Origin: Carya illinoinensis
Lineage: Eukaryota; Streptophyta; Magnoliopsida; Fagales; Juglandaceae
Length of the DNA: 64,000 nt
Direction: 5' to 3'
Assembly (NCBI RefSeq): GCF_018687715.1
Contig: NC_056762.1
Coordinates: 36,598,864-36,662,863 of the forward strand
Shown here: positions 24,269-37,955 of the stretch, piece by piece
Position numbering within the stretch: position 1 is the stretch's first letter
Layout of the letters: every line of letters starts with the position of its first letter
Translations under genes and position numbers: made by a program
Notes under the pieces: model-generated
Seen by the model: only the letters and a program-made list of their open reading frames with translations
Told to the model about the DNA's origin: nothing
Database searches by the model: none

Positions 24269-27200
24269 ATGCCTTCATGGTGGGGAAAGTCTTCTTCCAA
24301 AGATGTAAAGAAGAAAGCAAACAAGGAAAGTTTCATTGATTCGATATTTAACCGAAATAAGGGTTCATCTGAAGAAAAGTGCAACAGTAGATCAGGAGGC
24401 TCTCGGAGACGTTCTAGTGACACTGTTTCAGAAAGGGGATCTCTATCCAGGGTGCCTTCAAGGTCACCATCACCATCCACTCAGGTATCACGAAGTCAAA
24501 GTTTTGCAGAAAGGCCTCATGCCCATCCTCTTCCACTTCCAGGGGTACAACTTGCTAGTGTTGGGCGTACTAACTCAGGAATCAGTGCATCATCAAAACA
24601 AAGATGTGATATAGTCTCAAAGCCACTTTTTTTGCCCCTTCCAAAACCTGGATGTACCCCAAACAGGGCAGATCCCACAGATGCTGAGGTTGATATAGCC
24701 ACTGGCTCTGTTTCTAGTGATAGTAGCACCGATAGTGACGATCCATCTGACTCTCGTCTTCTTAGTCCCCTGACTTCTGACTATGAAAATGGAAACAAAA
24801 CCACCATAAACAGCCCTACCAGGTGAGTCTGCTACTATGTCATTAAAAGGCTTCTTTTTTTGCCTATTTCAGTATTAATATAAGGAAAAATCTAGTTGCA
24901 AGTACAATTGTGCACTAATCTGTGCACCAATTTAATGTGATTAGTCAAAAAATAGATTTTATTAAAAATAGTGTTAATTTAAGTTCAAAGTATGAAGGAA
25001 TCAATATTGGTACGCAGATTAGTACACGACTTTGCTTATATGTAGCAAAACTCTTAATATAATATCTTCTTATAAAAAAAAAAAGCTTTTTCTTTTCTAT
25101 GATGATGGATAAATTGGCTATGTTGATAGGAAAAATCATACTTATGCATCAGCTCTCTATCTATCTCTCTCTCACAATTCTTTCTCTACATTTGCTGAAG
25201 TGGAATGCAGAAAGATCACTTCCCTGCTGTCAGTCAAAAGAACTCAAGCGAGATTTTGAAACCATCTAATGTTGTTCTATTCAATAATCGGAGTCTCTCT
25301 ACATCACCTAAACAGAGACCTTTACGTATGCATGTACAAAATTTACAGATTCCTCCCCACGGTGATTTCTGTAGTGCTCCTGACAGCTCAATGTCAAGTC
25401 CTTCTAGAAGTCCGATGAGAGTGTTTGGGCCTGAGCAATTTATGAACTTTGGCTACTGGGCAGGAAAATCTTATCCAGATATAGCTTCTGGTCAGTGCTC
25501 TAGTCCAGGCTCCGGTCATAATTCTGGGCATAATTCAATTGGGGGTGATTTTTCGGGACAGCTTTTTTGGCCACACAGCAGGTGCAGTCCTGAGTGTTCT
25601 CCAATTCCTAGTCCCAGAATGACAAGCCCCGGTCCCAGCTCCAGAATACACAGTGGTGCCGTCACCCCTCTGCATCCACGAGCTGGATCTGCGACAGATT
25701 TGTCTGCAACTCGACCTGATGATGGGAAACAGCAGAGTCACCGGTTGCCCCTTCCTCCCTTAACAATCTCAAATTCTTGCCCCTTTTCTCCCACATATTC
25801 AGCGGCTACAACTCCTTCAGTTCCGCGTAGTCCCGGTAGAGCAGAAAATCCAAAAAGCCCAGGTTCACGCTGGAAGAAGGGACCCCTGCTAGGGAGGGGT
25901 ACATGTGGACACGTATATGTTGGTTTTGACAGGTTTGTACCAAAAAGGGTGTATTCCTCACTCTTATTTTAATTTACATTCATTGATGGTACTGTGCTTT
26001 TTCTCTCACAAGGGCATTATAATTTAATTACATGAGATTGAAATCGGTGGTTCTAGTATGGTGAAATTGAGAATTACACTAACCCTTATTCGATTTTGAT
26101 CTTAGATTGACAATGTCTTCAGTCTCAAAATTGATGTTATATGATTGTTCACCTGCCATTAAATTAAAGCCGCGTTACTTCTAAAAAAGGATAAATGTAT
26201 TGAAGTCACATTATTTATCTCGCACAATTTCTTTTCAAGATTTCTTGTTGTTTGTCTCATTTGATCTGATTCCTGGGCCACAGTGAAAGTGGTGAGATGT
26301 GCGCTATGAAAGAGGTAACTCTCTTTGCAGATGATGCAAAGTCAAAGGAAAGTGCACAGCAGCTGGGGCAAGTAAGTTTCCTTTGGTAGATTTTTCAGGT
26401 TTCTTGTAGTAGAGCGAATGGAATATATACTTCTCTTTGAGAAGTTTGAGGTAGATTTCTTACAATTTATTGACTTGACAGGAAATTGCACTGCTAAGTC
26501 GCCTGCGACATCCAAATATAGTGCAGTATTATGGGTCTGAGACTGTAAGTTCTGCCTTCATTCAAACAAAAGTATTCTTACATGCTTGCTGTGATACATG
26601 TCAGGGACTTGTTATTAGGAAAACATTGATATGGATACTTTCTTAATGCATCAATTTCTTTTTTTCGGTTTTATCCACATGAAGTAATGTTAGACCACTA
26701 GAAGCAATCACTGCTTCAGAATTATTATTATATATTTAAAATTTTAGGTTCCTCTTCATTTATTGTGCAGAGAGATGACAGACTATATATATATCTAGAA
26801 TATGTATCTGGTGGTTCCATCTATAAACTGCTTCAAGAATATGGTCAGTTTGGTGAAATAGCTATTCGCAGTTATACTCAACAAATTCTGTCCGGGCTTG
26901 CATATCTGCATTCTAAAAGCACTGTCCATAGGTGAGTTTTAGTAATAGAGTTCCAACTTTGATTGTTTTGGGAATATTACGATTGGTTGGTTAATTCATT
27001 AGCCCTTTTGTTTTCATCGTCTTGGAACATCACTTATTCTTATCAGTAAGGTGTAATTCTGTTTAGGGACATCAAAGGAGCAAATATTCTGGTAGACCCC
27101 CATGGCCGGGTGAAATTGGCGGATTTTGGGATGGCAAAGCATGTAAGAGCATTCTTCTGCATATTTTCTATATTCTTTTGTAAAGTACTGTTCCTTGCCC

Positions 27201-29786
27201 TAAAAGACTTCGATCCTTAACATCTTGGGTGCCATATCATACAAAAAAATAATAACATGTGTCATGTTGGTCGTGGTATTTCTTTTGTACATTTAGTTAG
27301 TTCCAAACTAGATGGTGACATTGATATGTTGTGTAATTGCTAAGTAGAAATGCTGTAAAAGCTTAGTTGGTTCTTTTCAAAGAACCAACAGACTGGTCAA
27401 AGCAGGAATTGCCAATTGGGCACTAAATAGCCTGCCGCTTTGTGTGTGTGTGTGTGTGTGTGTGTGTAAAGGCTAATAACCTGCTGGTTTATGTCCGATG
27501 TGAATACTTAAACCATGACACCTGGGTTCTAATCTAGTTTCTGGAAATTATTTTGCAGATCTCTGCGCAGTCTTGTCCATTATCATTCAAGGGAAGCCCT
27601 TATTGGATGGCTCCTGAGGTCAGCATGATTTGTCGTCATGCTCTTGAGTCACCATTCTTTATGATGCTTTCTAGTAATATTTTTTTGTTGAGTCAATTGC
27701 TTAGGTTATCAAGAATTCAAATGGTTGTAATCTTGCTGTTGATATTTGGAGCCTTGGATGCACTGTGTTAGAGATGGCTACAACAAAACCACCATGGAGC
27801 CAGTATGAAGGGGTTAGTAAAAACTGGATAAGAATTGTTGAAGATAATGCATTTTTTTTCCAAATATACTAATGGATCCACTAGTCCGTGAAAGCTGCAT
27901 TCTAGATATAGATTGTTTGACATGTTTTATCTTGTGTTCTGTGCCTCTTCACAGATTGCTGCTATGTTTAAGATTGGGAATAGCAAGGAGCTTCCTGCAA
28001 TTCCTGATCATCTTTCAGAGGATGGAAAGAATTTTGTGAGGTTGTGTTTGCAGCGCAATCCATTAGATCGTCCTACAGCTGCTATGCTTTTGGAGCATCC
28101 TTTTGTTAAGAATGCTGCACCATCAGAAAGACCCCTTTTGAGTGATGATCCTTCAGATGCAGTACCCATGGTTACAAATGCTGTGAGATCTCTGGTACAG
28201 GCATTTTATTCACCCTCAAACGTCCATGATCAATGTTTTTATTGTTGATGCCTTGGGCTGCAAGTCTGCAATGTTTTTATCCCAAAGCAGTCAAATTATG
28301 AGAACTTAGCTGAGTGTAATATGTCAGGGGTTATCTAATAGCTGCATCGTTTTTTCCTGATAAGTTACATAAATTTTGCATTGATGTTGTGTATGTATTT
28401 CTATGTTTGCTCACACAATCGATTTATAAGTTGAAACACTTAACAGTGTCTCCAATCTCTCCTTATAGTAGATGACGACTGTATCATGTGCAAAAAGTCA
28501 TTCCCATACTGTCGTTGAACATGGTTAGCTTCTAACTTCCATAAGTTTGATGTGGAAACCCAATTACATCTGTGTTGAAACATGGACTCTAGATGTTTAG
28601 TCGTTGAACTCGGTATTGATATGCATCTATATGGAGCCATTAGCTAGTGAGAAACTAATATTTTGATGCCTTTCTATTGTAGTTAATACATATTATTCCT
28701 CAAGTAAAGAATTGTCTAGTTAAATTAATGCTTATGAACTTGTTGGTATCTTCAATGAGAGGAGAAATCTGATGTGGTTTTTGCTGGTCTGCCTTCAGTC
28801 AACTGTTGGTTCTCTCTTCTTTCAGGGCATTGGACATGTACAGAGTTCTTCATGCTTAGACTCGGATGGAGTTGGTATGCATCAGGCTAGAGGCTCAAAA
28901 ATCGGTTTGGGATCCAGGTCCTCCCAATCTCTGTAATCACGCACTCATACACTTGCATGAATGGAGCATACTCATGTATCATCACTGCATTTGTGCACAT
29001 ATGGTTAATGTGGTAACAAGTTGTTAAGAACTAGGACAATGATTTGTACAGGCTTAGGGTGTGCAAACCCCACACAGGCCCTTTGAGAAAAAGTGAGACC
29101 CATATGAAAAAATCCAAATTGAGAGCCACTTTTTTTTCTAAGGGTTTGCATGGGACTTGCACGCTCTAAAGCCTATATCTGCTAGCTCCATGTACGGCTG
29201 TCTATATGTCATGGGCATTATATTAATAACCACTTAACAGTCATTTTCTCCTCTTAACTTTGTCACTTGTTTTTCCAGTGGTACCCAGCGATGGAACATA
29301 TCATGCCCAGTTTCGCCCATTGGGAGCCCTCTTCTACATTCAAGGTCACCACAACATGTGAGCAGAAGGATGTCCCCCTCTCCAATTTCTAGCCCTCGTA
29401 CAACATCTGGTTCATCTACTCCCCTTAACTGTAGTAGTGGTGCTACCACATTTCATCACCCAAAGCAGCCAACTATGTACTTTCATGAAGGTGTAGGAAT
29501 GATCCAAAAGGGCCAAAATAGTTTCTATACTAATGGCAGCACCACATATCATGAGCCAAAGTCTGACCTGTTTCGAGGGATGCCACAAGCTTCTCATGCT
29601 TTCCGTGAGATAATTTCATCCGATAGTGGTGCTTCTGGAAACCAGATGGGACGTCCTATCCTTGGGGACACCAGGGAATTGTATGAGAAACAGTTGGTTT
29701 TGGCCGATCATGTGTCTCAGCAGCCCTCAAGGGAGCATCCGAAGCAAAGTTCATCAGCAGAACTTAAAGCCAGCTCACAGTCGTAA
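24269..29786 (+). CDS. YDA: YODA-like MAP kinase kinase kinase (MAPKKK4-type), 11 exons
   Basis: Exons: 24269-24822, 25201-25932, 26284-26371, 26482-26544, 26771-26931, 27067-27142, 27559-27618, 27705-27812, 27955-28194, 28826-28917, 29279-29786. All introns are GT-AG. The joined length is 2,682 nt, 893 codons plus TAA, close to Arabidopsis YODA. The Ser/Pro-rich N-terminal regulatory half starts MPSWWGKS and contains [14 protein letters not shown] and [18 protein letters not shown], blocks typical of the YODA clade. The kinase domain (about residues 400-665) has [19 protein letters not shown], the Lys of CAMKEV, HRDIKGAN, DFGMAKH, and [10 protein letters not shown] Ser-rich tail follows. The family acts at the top of MAPK cascades in stomatal, embryo and inflorescence patterning, phosphorylating MKK4/5-type kinases in the cytoplasm. 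The first methionine fits the conserved start. The glycine-rich loop reads TCG where relatives have SFG. Confidence 0.95.
27440..27467. repeat. (TG)n microsatellite in a YODA-like intron
   Basis: A TG tract of about 28 bases lies in the intron between exons 27067-27142 and 27559-27618, away from the splice sites. Confidence 0.9.
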
Positions 29787-30680
29787 CTGATTTACATTTG
29801 AATCCTAACAAGAGGAGGATTCCAGGCATACATACCAGATTCTTTCTGATGCTTCAATGGCATCATATTCATGGCTGATAACACCATTTTGTACTTAGGA
29901 ATTGAACTTGGGGAAGTAACTGAATAAGGTTGGATTCTGTTGCGAGCCTAAATGACAAGAAAGATGATTTTGAAATGCCCTCCATACATGATTGGTCGGT
30001 TCAAATGGTAAGCAATATTCATAATGGGCAAATTTCTCTTTCAGCATTAATTAAAGCATTTCTCCAATTCCCTGTATTTCTCCCTACATTACCTGTAGTT
30101 CTCCTTTATTGTGAATTTCATATATTTTCCGGTGGAAAATGATACACATACAACTCTTTACATAATCCTGTTTTAAATTAGGGGCATTTTTGTAAAATAA
30201 CTTATAAAAGTAGTATCATATTTTTAGAAATACTCCCAATTTAAAATATGGTTGTAAAAAGCGTTGTAAGTGTATCATTACTCATTTTCCCGTATGCTGT
30301 CAACCACTTCATAGGTCCTGCCAAATCATTGATTTTGCAGAAAAGATGGCTGCTGAAGATCCAGCAATCGGCAGTTCCTTGCAATGGAGAGCATTCCCGC
30401 ATGCGTAAAGAAATTTATACCACACCTGGAAAACCTAAAAGGTACAAGAGTTACTACGATGAGGACTCTTGATATTTTTCTTTTTTCTCTTTTGAAAGGG
30501 GGAATATTTTGGCCGTGGCAAAGAATCTTTGTACAGTGAGGATGGGAAGTAAATTAGTCGTTTTTTAACAATCTCATGTATGAATTAATGGTAGCTCAGC
30601 CCCTCTCTTATAATGGATTGCCATGACGAAATCATTGTATTGACGTCATACTTGCATCAGATTTAAGGAAATCTAGTTCA
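29787..30680 (+). other. 3' UTR region of the YODA-like gene, possibly spliced
   Basis: The sequence after the stop includes a donor (AAATG|GTAAGC at about 30006) and an acceptor (TTTTGCAG ending near 30341), consistent with a 3' UTR intron or an alternative transcript end. The frame at 30248-30472 has no family resemblance. The poly(A) position is not determined. Confidence 0.4.
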
Positions 30681-31181
30681 TATTGTAGCTCTTGCTTTCA
30701 TGTGAGATCCTTTATATTGTGATTTAGGCTGTACCCTCCTGATGATTGATAACCAAGAGCAATAGGATCTAGTTTCCTGCTAAAATGCCTTTGATGTTTC
30801 TATCTTGGCTTTCAGCTGAGGCATCCTTTTCCTGAGGTGGGGTTCAAACAATTTCGAGGAATGCGCGAACACAGCAAATGGCGGTTGATTGATTCAAAGC
30901 TAATGCTGTTTATAATTTCTATATGCAAAAGGCCCCTCAAGAATTAGAATCAACATGCCCATTAAAAAGTTGCTGTCCACAACTTCCCCATGCCTAATGC
31001 CAGCAGGAATGGCAAAGGAGGTCCCCCACAAATGGTTTCACAAGTCAAGAACGAATAAGAAAAGGACTGCTGCACCATGCATGGCAATGAACATAGCTGT
31101 TACATGGTTGTCAGCTGTGACCTTCTTCTAGTTAAAAACACACAAAGCGTAATCCACAACTCAACATTGCCTTAATCACAG

Positions 31182-34100
31182 CTACTTTTGGTTTGTCAAA
31201 TCCACACTGAAGTCCCACAATTTCTTCGCCAATTCTACATCTTTAGCGTGAATGCTTGGTTTCGCTTTGTTACTGTCCATGAAATATTCACCACTTACTC
31301 CTTCAACTTGTGGATGCAATGCTACATAGCACTGCGTTGCTGCTCCCTGCAAAAATGCAAAAGAATAGAATAAGCAACCATGCTGCCGGTGCAAGGGCAC
31401 AACTTAATCGGTGAAGCTGCTTTGTTTTGTTAGGACTTGCAGGATTAACCATTTTTTATAAGTAACTTGCAGATTAACCATTGAAAATAGCAAATATTAA
31501 TAGTAATATGATACATACCTGATGAACATTTTTAAGCACATATTTACCAACCGTGTTAGCAATAGCTGCAACGAACCAAAACACACAAATATTAATACAC
31601 CCGATACGTTTTACATTCTATGAAAGAACTAAGAAACTTATGATCTGGTTAAATTAAATATGGCATGGTTCCAATATGGTTTTTATGTTGAAACTCATGA
31701 TCTAAAAGAGAATCTTTTCCTCGATGCACCATGCAATAATTAAGATGCACTTATTATCGTCAAAGGAGTCCACAAAGTTCCATAACAAAGATCTTTTCGT
31801 TGTCAGCAGATTTGTGCAGGTATGAATTAGAATACCTGAAACCTGATCCTAAACAAAGGAAGAATTAGAATTGAACCCAGCGGTTCACTTACAGTAAATA
31901 TGCACGTATGTCTTTAAACAAAATTGAATACAAGTCAAATGGCTCAGAGTTTTACCACCAATGAAACTATGGTGACGCAGAAGGTTTGTAACAATAGCTC
32001 CCGGATGAAGGGAATTAGCAGTTATCTCCACCCCTTCTTCCTGTTTAAGATAGGGAAGAAAACAACAATTGCAGCTTAGATCCCACGTCACTTGATAATA
32101 TGACTTAGATGGAATTATGAACAGAAAGAACAACAAGACGAACATCGAAAGACTTTTTATCATTCCTGTCCTGAAGATCAAAAAAGTAGACCTTACACCA
32201 TGATCTTTATATTGAATCAAATGGTGGTAAGATTCGGTAGTGGTCAATGCAGCAACTATGTCTCACTTACAATCTTCCATAGTTACTGATTATATACAAC
32301 TTCCTAAGCTTGATCTATGTACACTTATTTAAACTTGGTAAAAAGACCCCAAATGAGTGAGCTCCTTTAAGCACAGGCGAGTTGCAGTGACTTCAGAATT
32401 TATTTCTGGAGCTAGCCAAAATAAGGAAAGTTTATAGATGTTTCATTCGATCATGCACACACTCTATCAAGATACTGCTTTATTTATCATTCACCTATTT
32501 GTGCCTGAGGATATCATGCACACCAGGATACGGATTATATGCCAGGCCAGAGTCACAAAGTAAAAACACTCTTCATCATTTGCAAGTTAAGCTAGCAATT
32601 GATAGTTTATTAGGATTTAACTTTTTACCATACATAGGTTCAATTGAATTACTAATAGAAGTGGGCTATGCCTACTGCACTTTTAATAAAATCTTTGATT
32701 GCCTTACAAAAAAATTCCAATAAAAGTAAATGGAGTCACCAATCAAGTAATTTAACAAGAAGTATCATAGACAACAGAAGAAAGAAGTTTGGTGCCTAGC
32801 TGCTGAGGATGAGAAAACGGAAGATAACAGCAATGAAAAATCTAAAATATAAAGTCCGGTACATCTGGCACAGTATGATTACAAGCACTTACCTCACATT
32901 CTTGTACTTTCTCCAGGATATGAATATTAACTCTTTATTTTCATCTCTTTTCTAATTCTCGACAATAAGGCCCCGTTTGGATTGTAAGATGGTCTTATCT
33001 AATCTCATCTCAACATTCAAAAACCACAAATACAAACACCTTTCAATTTCAAATCTTGAACTTTTTCCTCTAATCATTATAACTTTCCCAAACTTCCAAA
33101 CAAAACACAAAAAACAATTCAACTTTTTCAAATCCCAAAACAAAAATTATATTAAAAAATTATATTCTAACCAACATTTTAACTTTATAATATTTTTATT
33201 CAACTTTTTCTTTCTCATTTCCCAAAACCCCATAAAACATCTTAACTCAAACCATTTAACTACTATTAGAATTTTGATCACAATTCAAGTAAATGATAAC
33301 TTTGAACTTAAGTATCTATTTTCAGATGATTTCACGTGGACCACTTATGCATGAACTTAGCTGGAAGGATCTGGTGTCACCAGGAGAAGATATTGAAATG
33401 ACAGAATCTAAATAGGCAAACACTTCTGCTTCTTTTTTTATCAGTAAACAAGAAAAATAGGCAAACACAACTATTGCAAATGTCCTAAAGGAAAAATATT
33501 TACTGGACTCCCAACCACGTTCAATAACACTTCTCATCATTGGAAGCTATTTCTATATTAAATCAATATCATACATGATACAATGCGAGGCTTGCATAAG
33601 CATTTTCCTTGTCAGTAATTCAGGAATTGAACACAGTTTCTCAAAAATATAATTTCCAATAATATAGAAAGAAACTAAAAATTTCTTAACAAGGAGGATA
33701 TCCACGATCAGATTTACAATTTTCTTCCTATCAGGATTAATAAATGATGGCTTATATGCAATAAGTACCTTCAAACGCCTCGCAAGCTCATTAGCATGCA
33801 ATATGTTGGCAAGCTTTGATTGTCCATAAGCATAAATAGTGTTATATCTGTTAATTATCAAATAAAATACAAAATTGGGGAAAAAGCATTGTTAGTTATA
33901 AGAACCACAAAACATATGTTACTTAAAAGTCATCAAATTTTCCAGTCAAAGGTCTACCCCGATTCATCATTGATCTTATCAAAACGAATTCCTTCATGAT
34001 ATGTGAATCGGTGACCCTCCGATGCTAAATTAACAATCCTTCCCTCCTTCTTGCTTTCATGAGCTGTTTTTTTCATTGTCTCCAATAGAAGGTTTGTCAA

Positions 34101-35320
34101 AAGAAAATGACCTGCAAAATGAACTAAGACCTCAGCACTCCATATTCCACTCACTTGAAGGGTAAGTAGCAACTGTATTAACAGAAAATCTTTAATATAT
34201 GTCATGGGAAGTGCATGATGGGCAGCTTTTCAGATCCCGAGACAATCTTTATCTCTGATTCCCCAGAAAAACAAAAGAAAAAAGGAAAGTGTAACTATGT
34301 TTCCCTGTTTTGATACTGTCAAGACTATTCCTGATAAAAGATTACTGCAGCCTCAATGCAGATCAAAGGAGCTTGAGAGGAACATACCTAAATGGTTAGT
34401 TGCAAACTGCAGCTCAATATTGTCTTGAGAAAGTGTGAACGGAGATGCCATCACCCCTGCATTGTTGCTTTCAAACAAACAATACAGAATTTCAGTTCTA
34501 GTTGGTAAGTTTCCAATCTTAAAACTGAAATTAAAACGAGATTTTGTCTGTGTCTGCTTCACTTAGTGGGTGTAGGGGTCTCCTTTTTTAAAAAGTTCCA
34601 TGAAATAGAAAAATAAAAGCAATGTGTCCAAACATGCAGAGGTGGACACAGATGTGTCCAAAGTTCAAACTCTTTTTCGGACCGGACCAAACCGTTAGCT
34701 ATCAATTCAGTCAGTCCAATCTGTCCAACTCGGTCCATATGAGCTAAGATCATTTTTTTCCTCCTTTTTTTTGGTAGATAAATTAATACAAAAAATTAAT
34801 TAAATTAATAAAATCAAAATTAAGTGAGCTATTTAATGTGGATTATGCAAGTAACTCATTAAAAAAATACTTAATTATAATTATATTTATGATGTTAATA
34901 GTTACTAAATTAGTACTTTAGTAAAGTATGTATCTACATAATATAACATATATTATCATATGATTTATCGTATGATATATTAGTTAATTGATAGCATATA
35001 TTATTTTATATTTTGTATGTTCAATGGTGATAGATTAGAGAAAATTATATCATTAACTTATATAAATACTATATAAAATAATATATTATACATATAATAT
35101 TTAAAAATTTTATATGTAAGTGATTCGATCGGTTTTGGTCTGGTCCTGTCAAAAAAGTACACTCCGAGACCAAACCAAAAACCGAATTTTGGAGACACCA
35201 TAGACCGAGACCAAGTAGGGGTGATTTCAGTCTAGTCCAGTCCGGTCGGTTTTTTCGGTCCGAACAGAAAAATTTTCACCCCTACAAATGATGGCATACA
35301 AACTCATGCACCCACTTGTT

Positions 35321-35370
<50 letters not shown>

Positions 35371-37202
35371 TAACTTTGAGAGAATGGAATCGAACTAATT
35401 ACAAAAGCTCCTGCAAAATATGCTTACATGAGGATATTCAGTGGACGACCCAATTCAGTATAATCTGATGCAAATTTCCTTACCGATCCCATTGAGCTAA
35501 GATCTAACTCCATGACATCAATTTTAGCATTGGGGATTTCCTTAAGTATTTCTTCTTTGGCATTCCTACCAGCATCCATATTCCTTACAGCCATAATTAC
35601 ATGGACAGCACGCAAAGCCAAAATCCGGGTTGTCTCTGCACCAAGGCCACTTGATGCTCCTGAAATTGAAATCGATGTGAGAATCGAAATATTCCAAAAC
35701 ATGCAGAATTAATTAATTACTGCGGCCAATAACAGGGTATGCCAAGAATTTTCTTATATTTCTCTGAAACTCACCAATACAAGTGACAAAGTGATGGTGG
35801 CATAAGATCACCCAAAAGTGTGAACAATTTCCATTAGTCATCTTGTCTAAAAACAAGGAAAACAACCTTATGGGAGAACCAACACAATGCATAACCATCT
35901 GCTTGCATCATTTTTTTGTCAAGAGTTGAAAGATGTTTTTTTTTTTTTTTTCTTTTTGGAGGGGTGATTGGTTATAGTATCCACAGCATAGCTTCTTTTT
36001 ATCCCAAAAAACTAATCTACCATGGGATGCGCTCATTTCGTATACGAGATATTATTCTCCAAATTTCTCGTATTGTTTCTCATGGGAGTTCAGCTTGATG
36101 TATAGGAAAGAGCTATTGAACAGGTTTATGTTCATTTTCCAGGTAACACTTTCAATCAACAAATGTAAATTGCTACATTCACCTTTCCAAAGAAAGCAAC
36201 CTCTAAAATAAGCATACATTTGGCAAAATTAAAAAGAGCCCAGTAATAAAGTCTCACCATATCATTCGACTGATACTTTGAAATATAATACTAATATACA
36301 CCAAGTTTCCAATTTTGGTATCTTAAGCAACAGTTTCAAACATGTGAACAGAAACTAAATTTATTTCAATAGACCAGGACTGTGATCAATCAATCGTTCA
36401 AATAAAGCAGAATAGAATGAAAGATAACCATCAAAGTGAACCTATATACACTAACTCGTGCAACATGTATGTGCAAGGTTTCCATCAACTCTGACTACTC
36501 TATAAAAACTCACAAATCCATGAATTCGACAGAATACTCAATTTGTTTGAGCTCTCATTTTTTAATAAGCAAAAATATTATATATATTAATAGGAGTAAC
36601 CAATTACACTAAACGTATGCAAAAAAACACCTAGCCCATACTAAAGAGCTCCTAATGACCCAAAAAGCCCGTGAAAAACTACCGAAAATACACCAAGCCT
36701 GAATTGGAATAGAACACACCTCCCCAACTCTAACCACTTATTTCCCATAAGACTAATACTCCATCCGAAACTCCCTCTACAGAACGTCTTCATAATACCC
36801 CCCCTTTAGTCTTCCCAATAGCTCTCATTTGTTGTGCTCTTACCAATTCTATCCTCTGTAACATCTTTTATTAAGAACTGACACGATTAGATAATAAGCT
36901 GGAATCCATGAACGAACAATAGCAGTTATTCAGAACAAACCCCATCGATTTATTCTCCAAAAAAAAAAAATCGAACACGTAGTCCTGAAAAAAATTTTCC
37001 CCTAAAACACAAAAACCCAATAACAGAAAAATATATAAGAATATGAAGAATTAGAATAAATCGAAATCAAAATACCCCCCGACCAAAAGAAACGACCTGT
37101 AACGATGGCAGTGAGACCGGTTCCATCAATTCCTTGGGTAACTTGCTCTGCCGTGGAACAGGCTGAGAAACCGGATGGCCCTTTCCAGCCAAAAATCCAC
37201 AT
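31182..37202 (-). CDS. TIC32: TIC32-like short-chain dehydrogenase/reductase, 8 exons
   Basis: Minus-strand exons from the 5' end: 37202-37097, 35659-35428, 34467-34388, 34111-33958, 33847-33769, 32040-31956, 31565-31519, 31346-31182. All introns are GT-AG. The total is 948 nt, 315 aa plus TAG. The start [13 protein letters not shown] is the conserved plant TIC32/SDR N-terminus; an upstream in-frame ATG at 37223 is less likely. The NAD(P)-binding fold shows TGASSGLG across the first splice junction, NNAG in the third exon, and the catalytic pair YGQSK in the fifth. The last exon has [25 protein letters not shown]32 relatives are NADPH-dependent reductases reported at the chloroplast inner envelope; whether this protein is that one or a paralogous SDR cannot be told from sequence. 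The long introns hold MITE and hAT-type elements. Confidence 0.92.
32968..33275. mobile_element. MITE of the GTTTGGAT family in a TIC32-like intron
   Basis: It starts GGCCCCGTTTGGATTGTAAG and continues CTAATCTCATCTCAACATTC, with an AT-rich core containing TTCAACTTTTTC repeats and CATCTTAACTCAAACCATTT near its right end. It shares wording with several other copies (37984, 48830, 49200, 51725). It lies in the intron between exons 33769-33847 and 31956-32040. Confidence 0.55.
34573..35286. mobile_element. hAT-like non-autonomous element(s) in a TIC32-like intron
   Basis: GC-rich blocks (CGGACCGGACCAAACCG near 34679; CCAGTCCGGTCGGTTTTTTCGG near 35240) flank an AT-rich core. The right end reads TTTTCACCCCTAC, the reverse complement of GTAGGGGTGAAAA. 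The same TAGGGGTGA word also begins at 35217, so two elements may be nested. A left TAGGGGTC at 34575 is the likely outer end. There is no coding region. It lies between exons 34388-34467 and 35428-35659. Confidence 0.5.
35338..35368. repeat. (AG)n microsatellite
   Basis: An AG run directly follows a short TA run, inside the second intron of the TIC32-like gene. Confidence 0.9.
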
Positions 37203-37923
37203 TTTCTTTCCGGGTAATACCAACCAAGAACAAACTCACGAACTCTGGTGTCACTCCTCACTTTGATGCAGCCGGCGTTTTCATTGGCAGCGAGTAGCCT
37301 TTCCACTTAAATATAGTCAAGTTGGCAACTTCCCAAGCGAGAATTGATATTTGTAATTGTTAATGCGCAAGTGATGTGTAGATTTTTGAAAAAAATAAAT
37401 TAATATGGGAAAATTAAATTTTTTAATTATAAATTTTAATTTTTTTAAAAATAATTATACGATATTTATAATTATATATAGAATAACTCCTTCCAACTAT
37501 TACACTGTTTTTTCCACCAATTTTTAATTTTTTTAATTTGTTGGGATGCACATTAAAAATATATAGTTTTTTTAATAGTAAAATTTACTATTTTTAAAAG
37601 AAAGTGTCCGGTGCTTACACAATTTAGAGTATATAAGTCTGACATATTCTTTTTGAAAAAAGTGAATAAGTATGAAATCTATATAATAATAAATAAATAA
37701 AAATATGATATATAGTTATAGAGTGCGTAAGTACTGTATAATTATTTTAAAAACAAGTATGATCTATTATTAAATAATTTATTTATTTTCATATAGGTCT
37801 TGTATTTACCACTTTTTTAAAATAGATTATGCGGAGTTTGCCCACTTCATAATTTAAAATATCATTTCTCAAGACTATATCCAATATTATACTATATATT
37901 TTTTTTGTAAAAGGAGTGATATA

Positions 37924-37955
<32 letters not shown>

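Noticed and set aside
32977..33354. 125-codon plus-strand frame in a TIC32-like intron
   Set aside because: Its composition is Asn/Phe/Ile-rich and reflects an AT-rich MITE.
37203..37223. Upstream in-frame ATG for the TIC32-like gene (MVLPGKK extension)
   Set aside because: The family start is MWxFGxKGPSGFS; the upstream extension has no counterpart I know.
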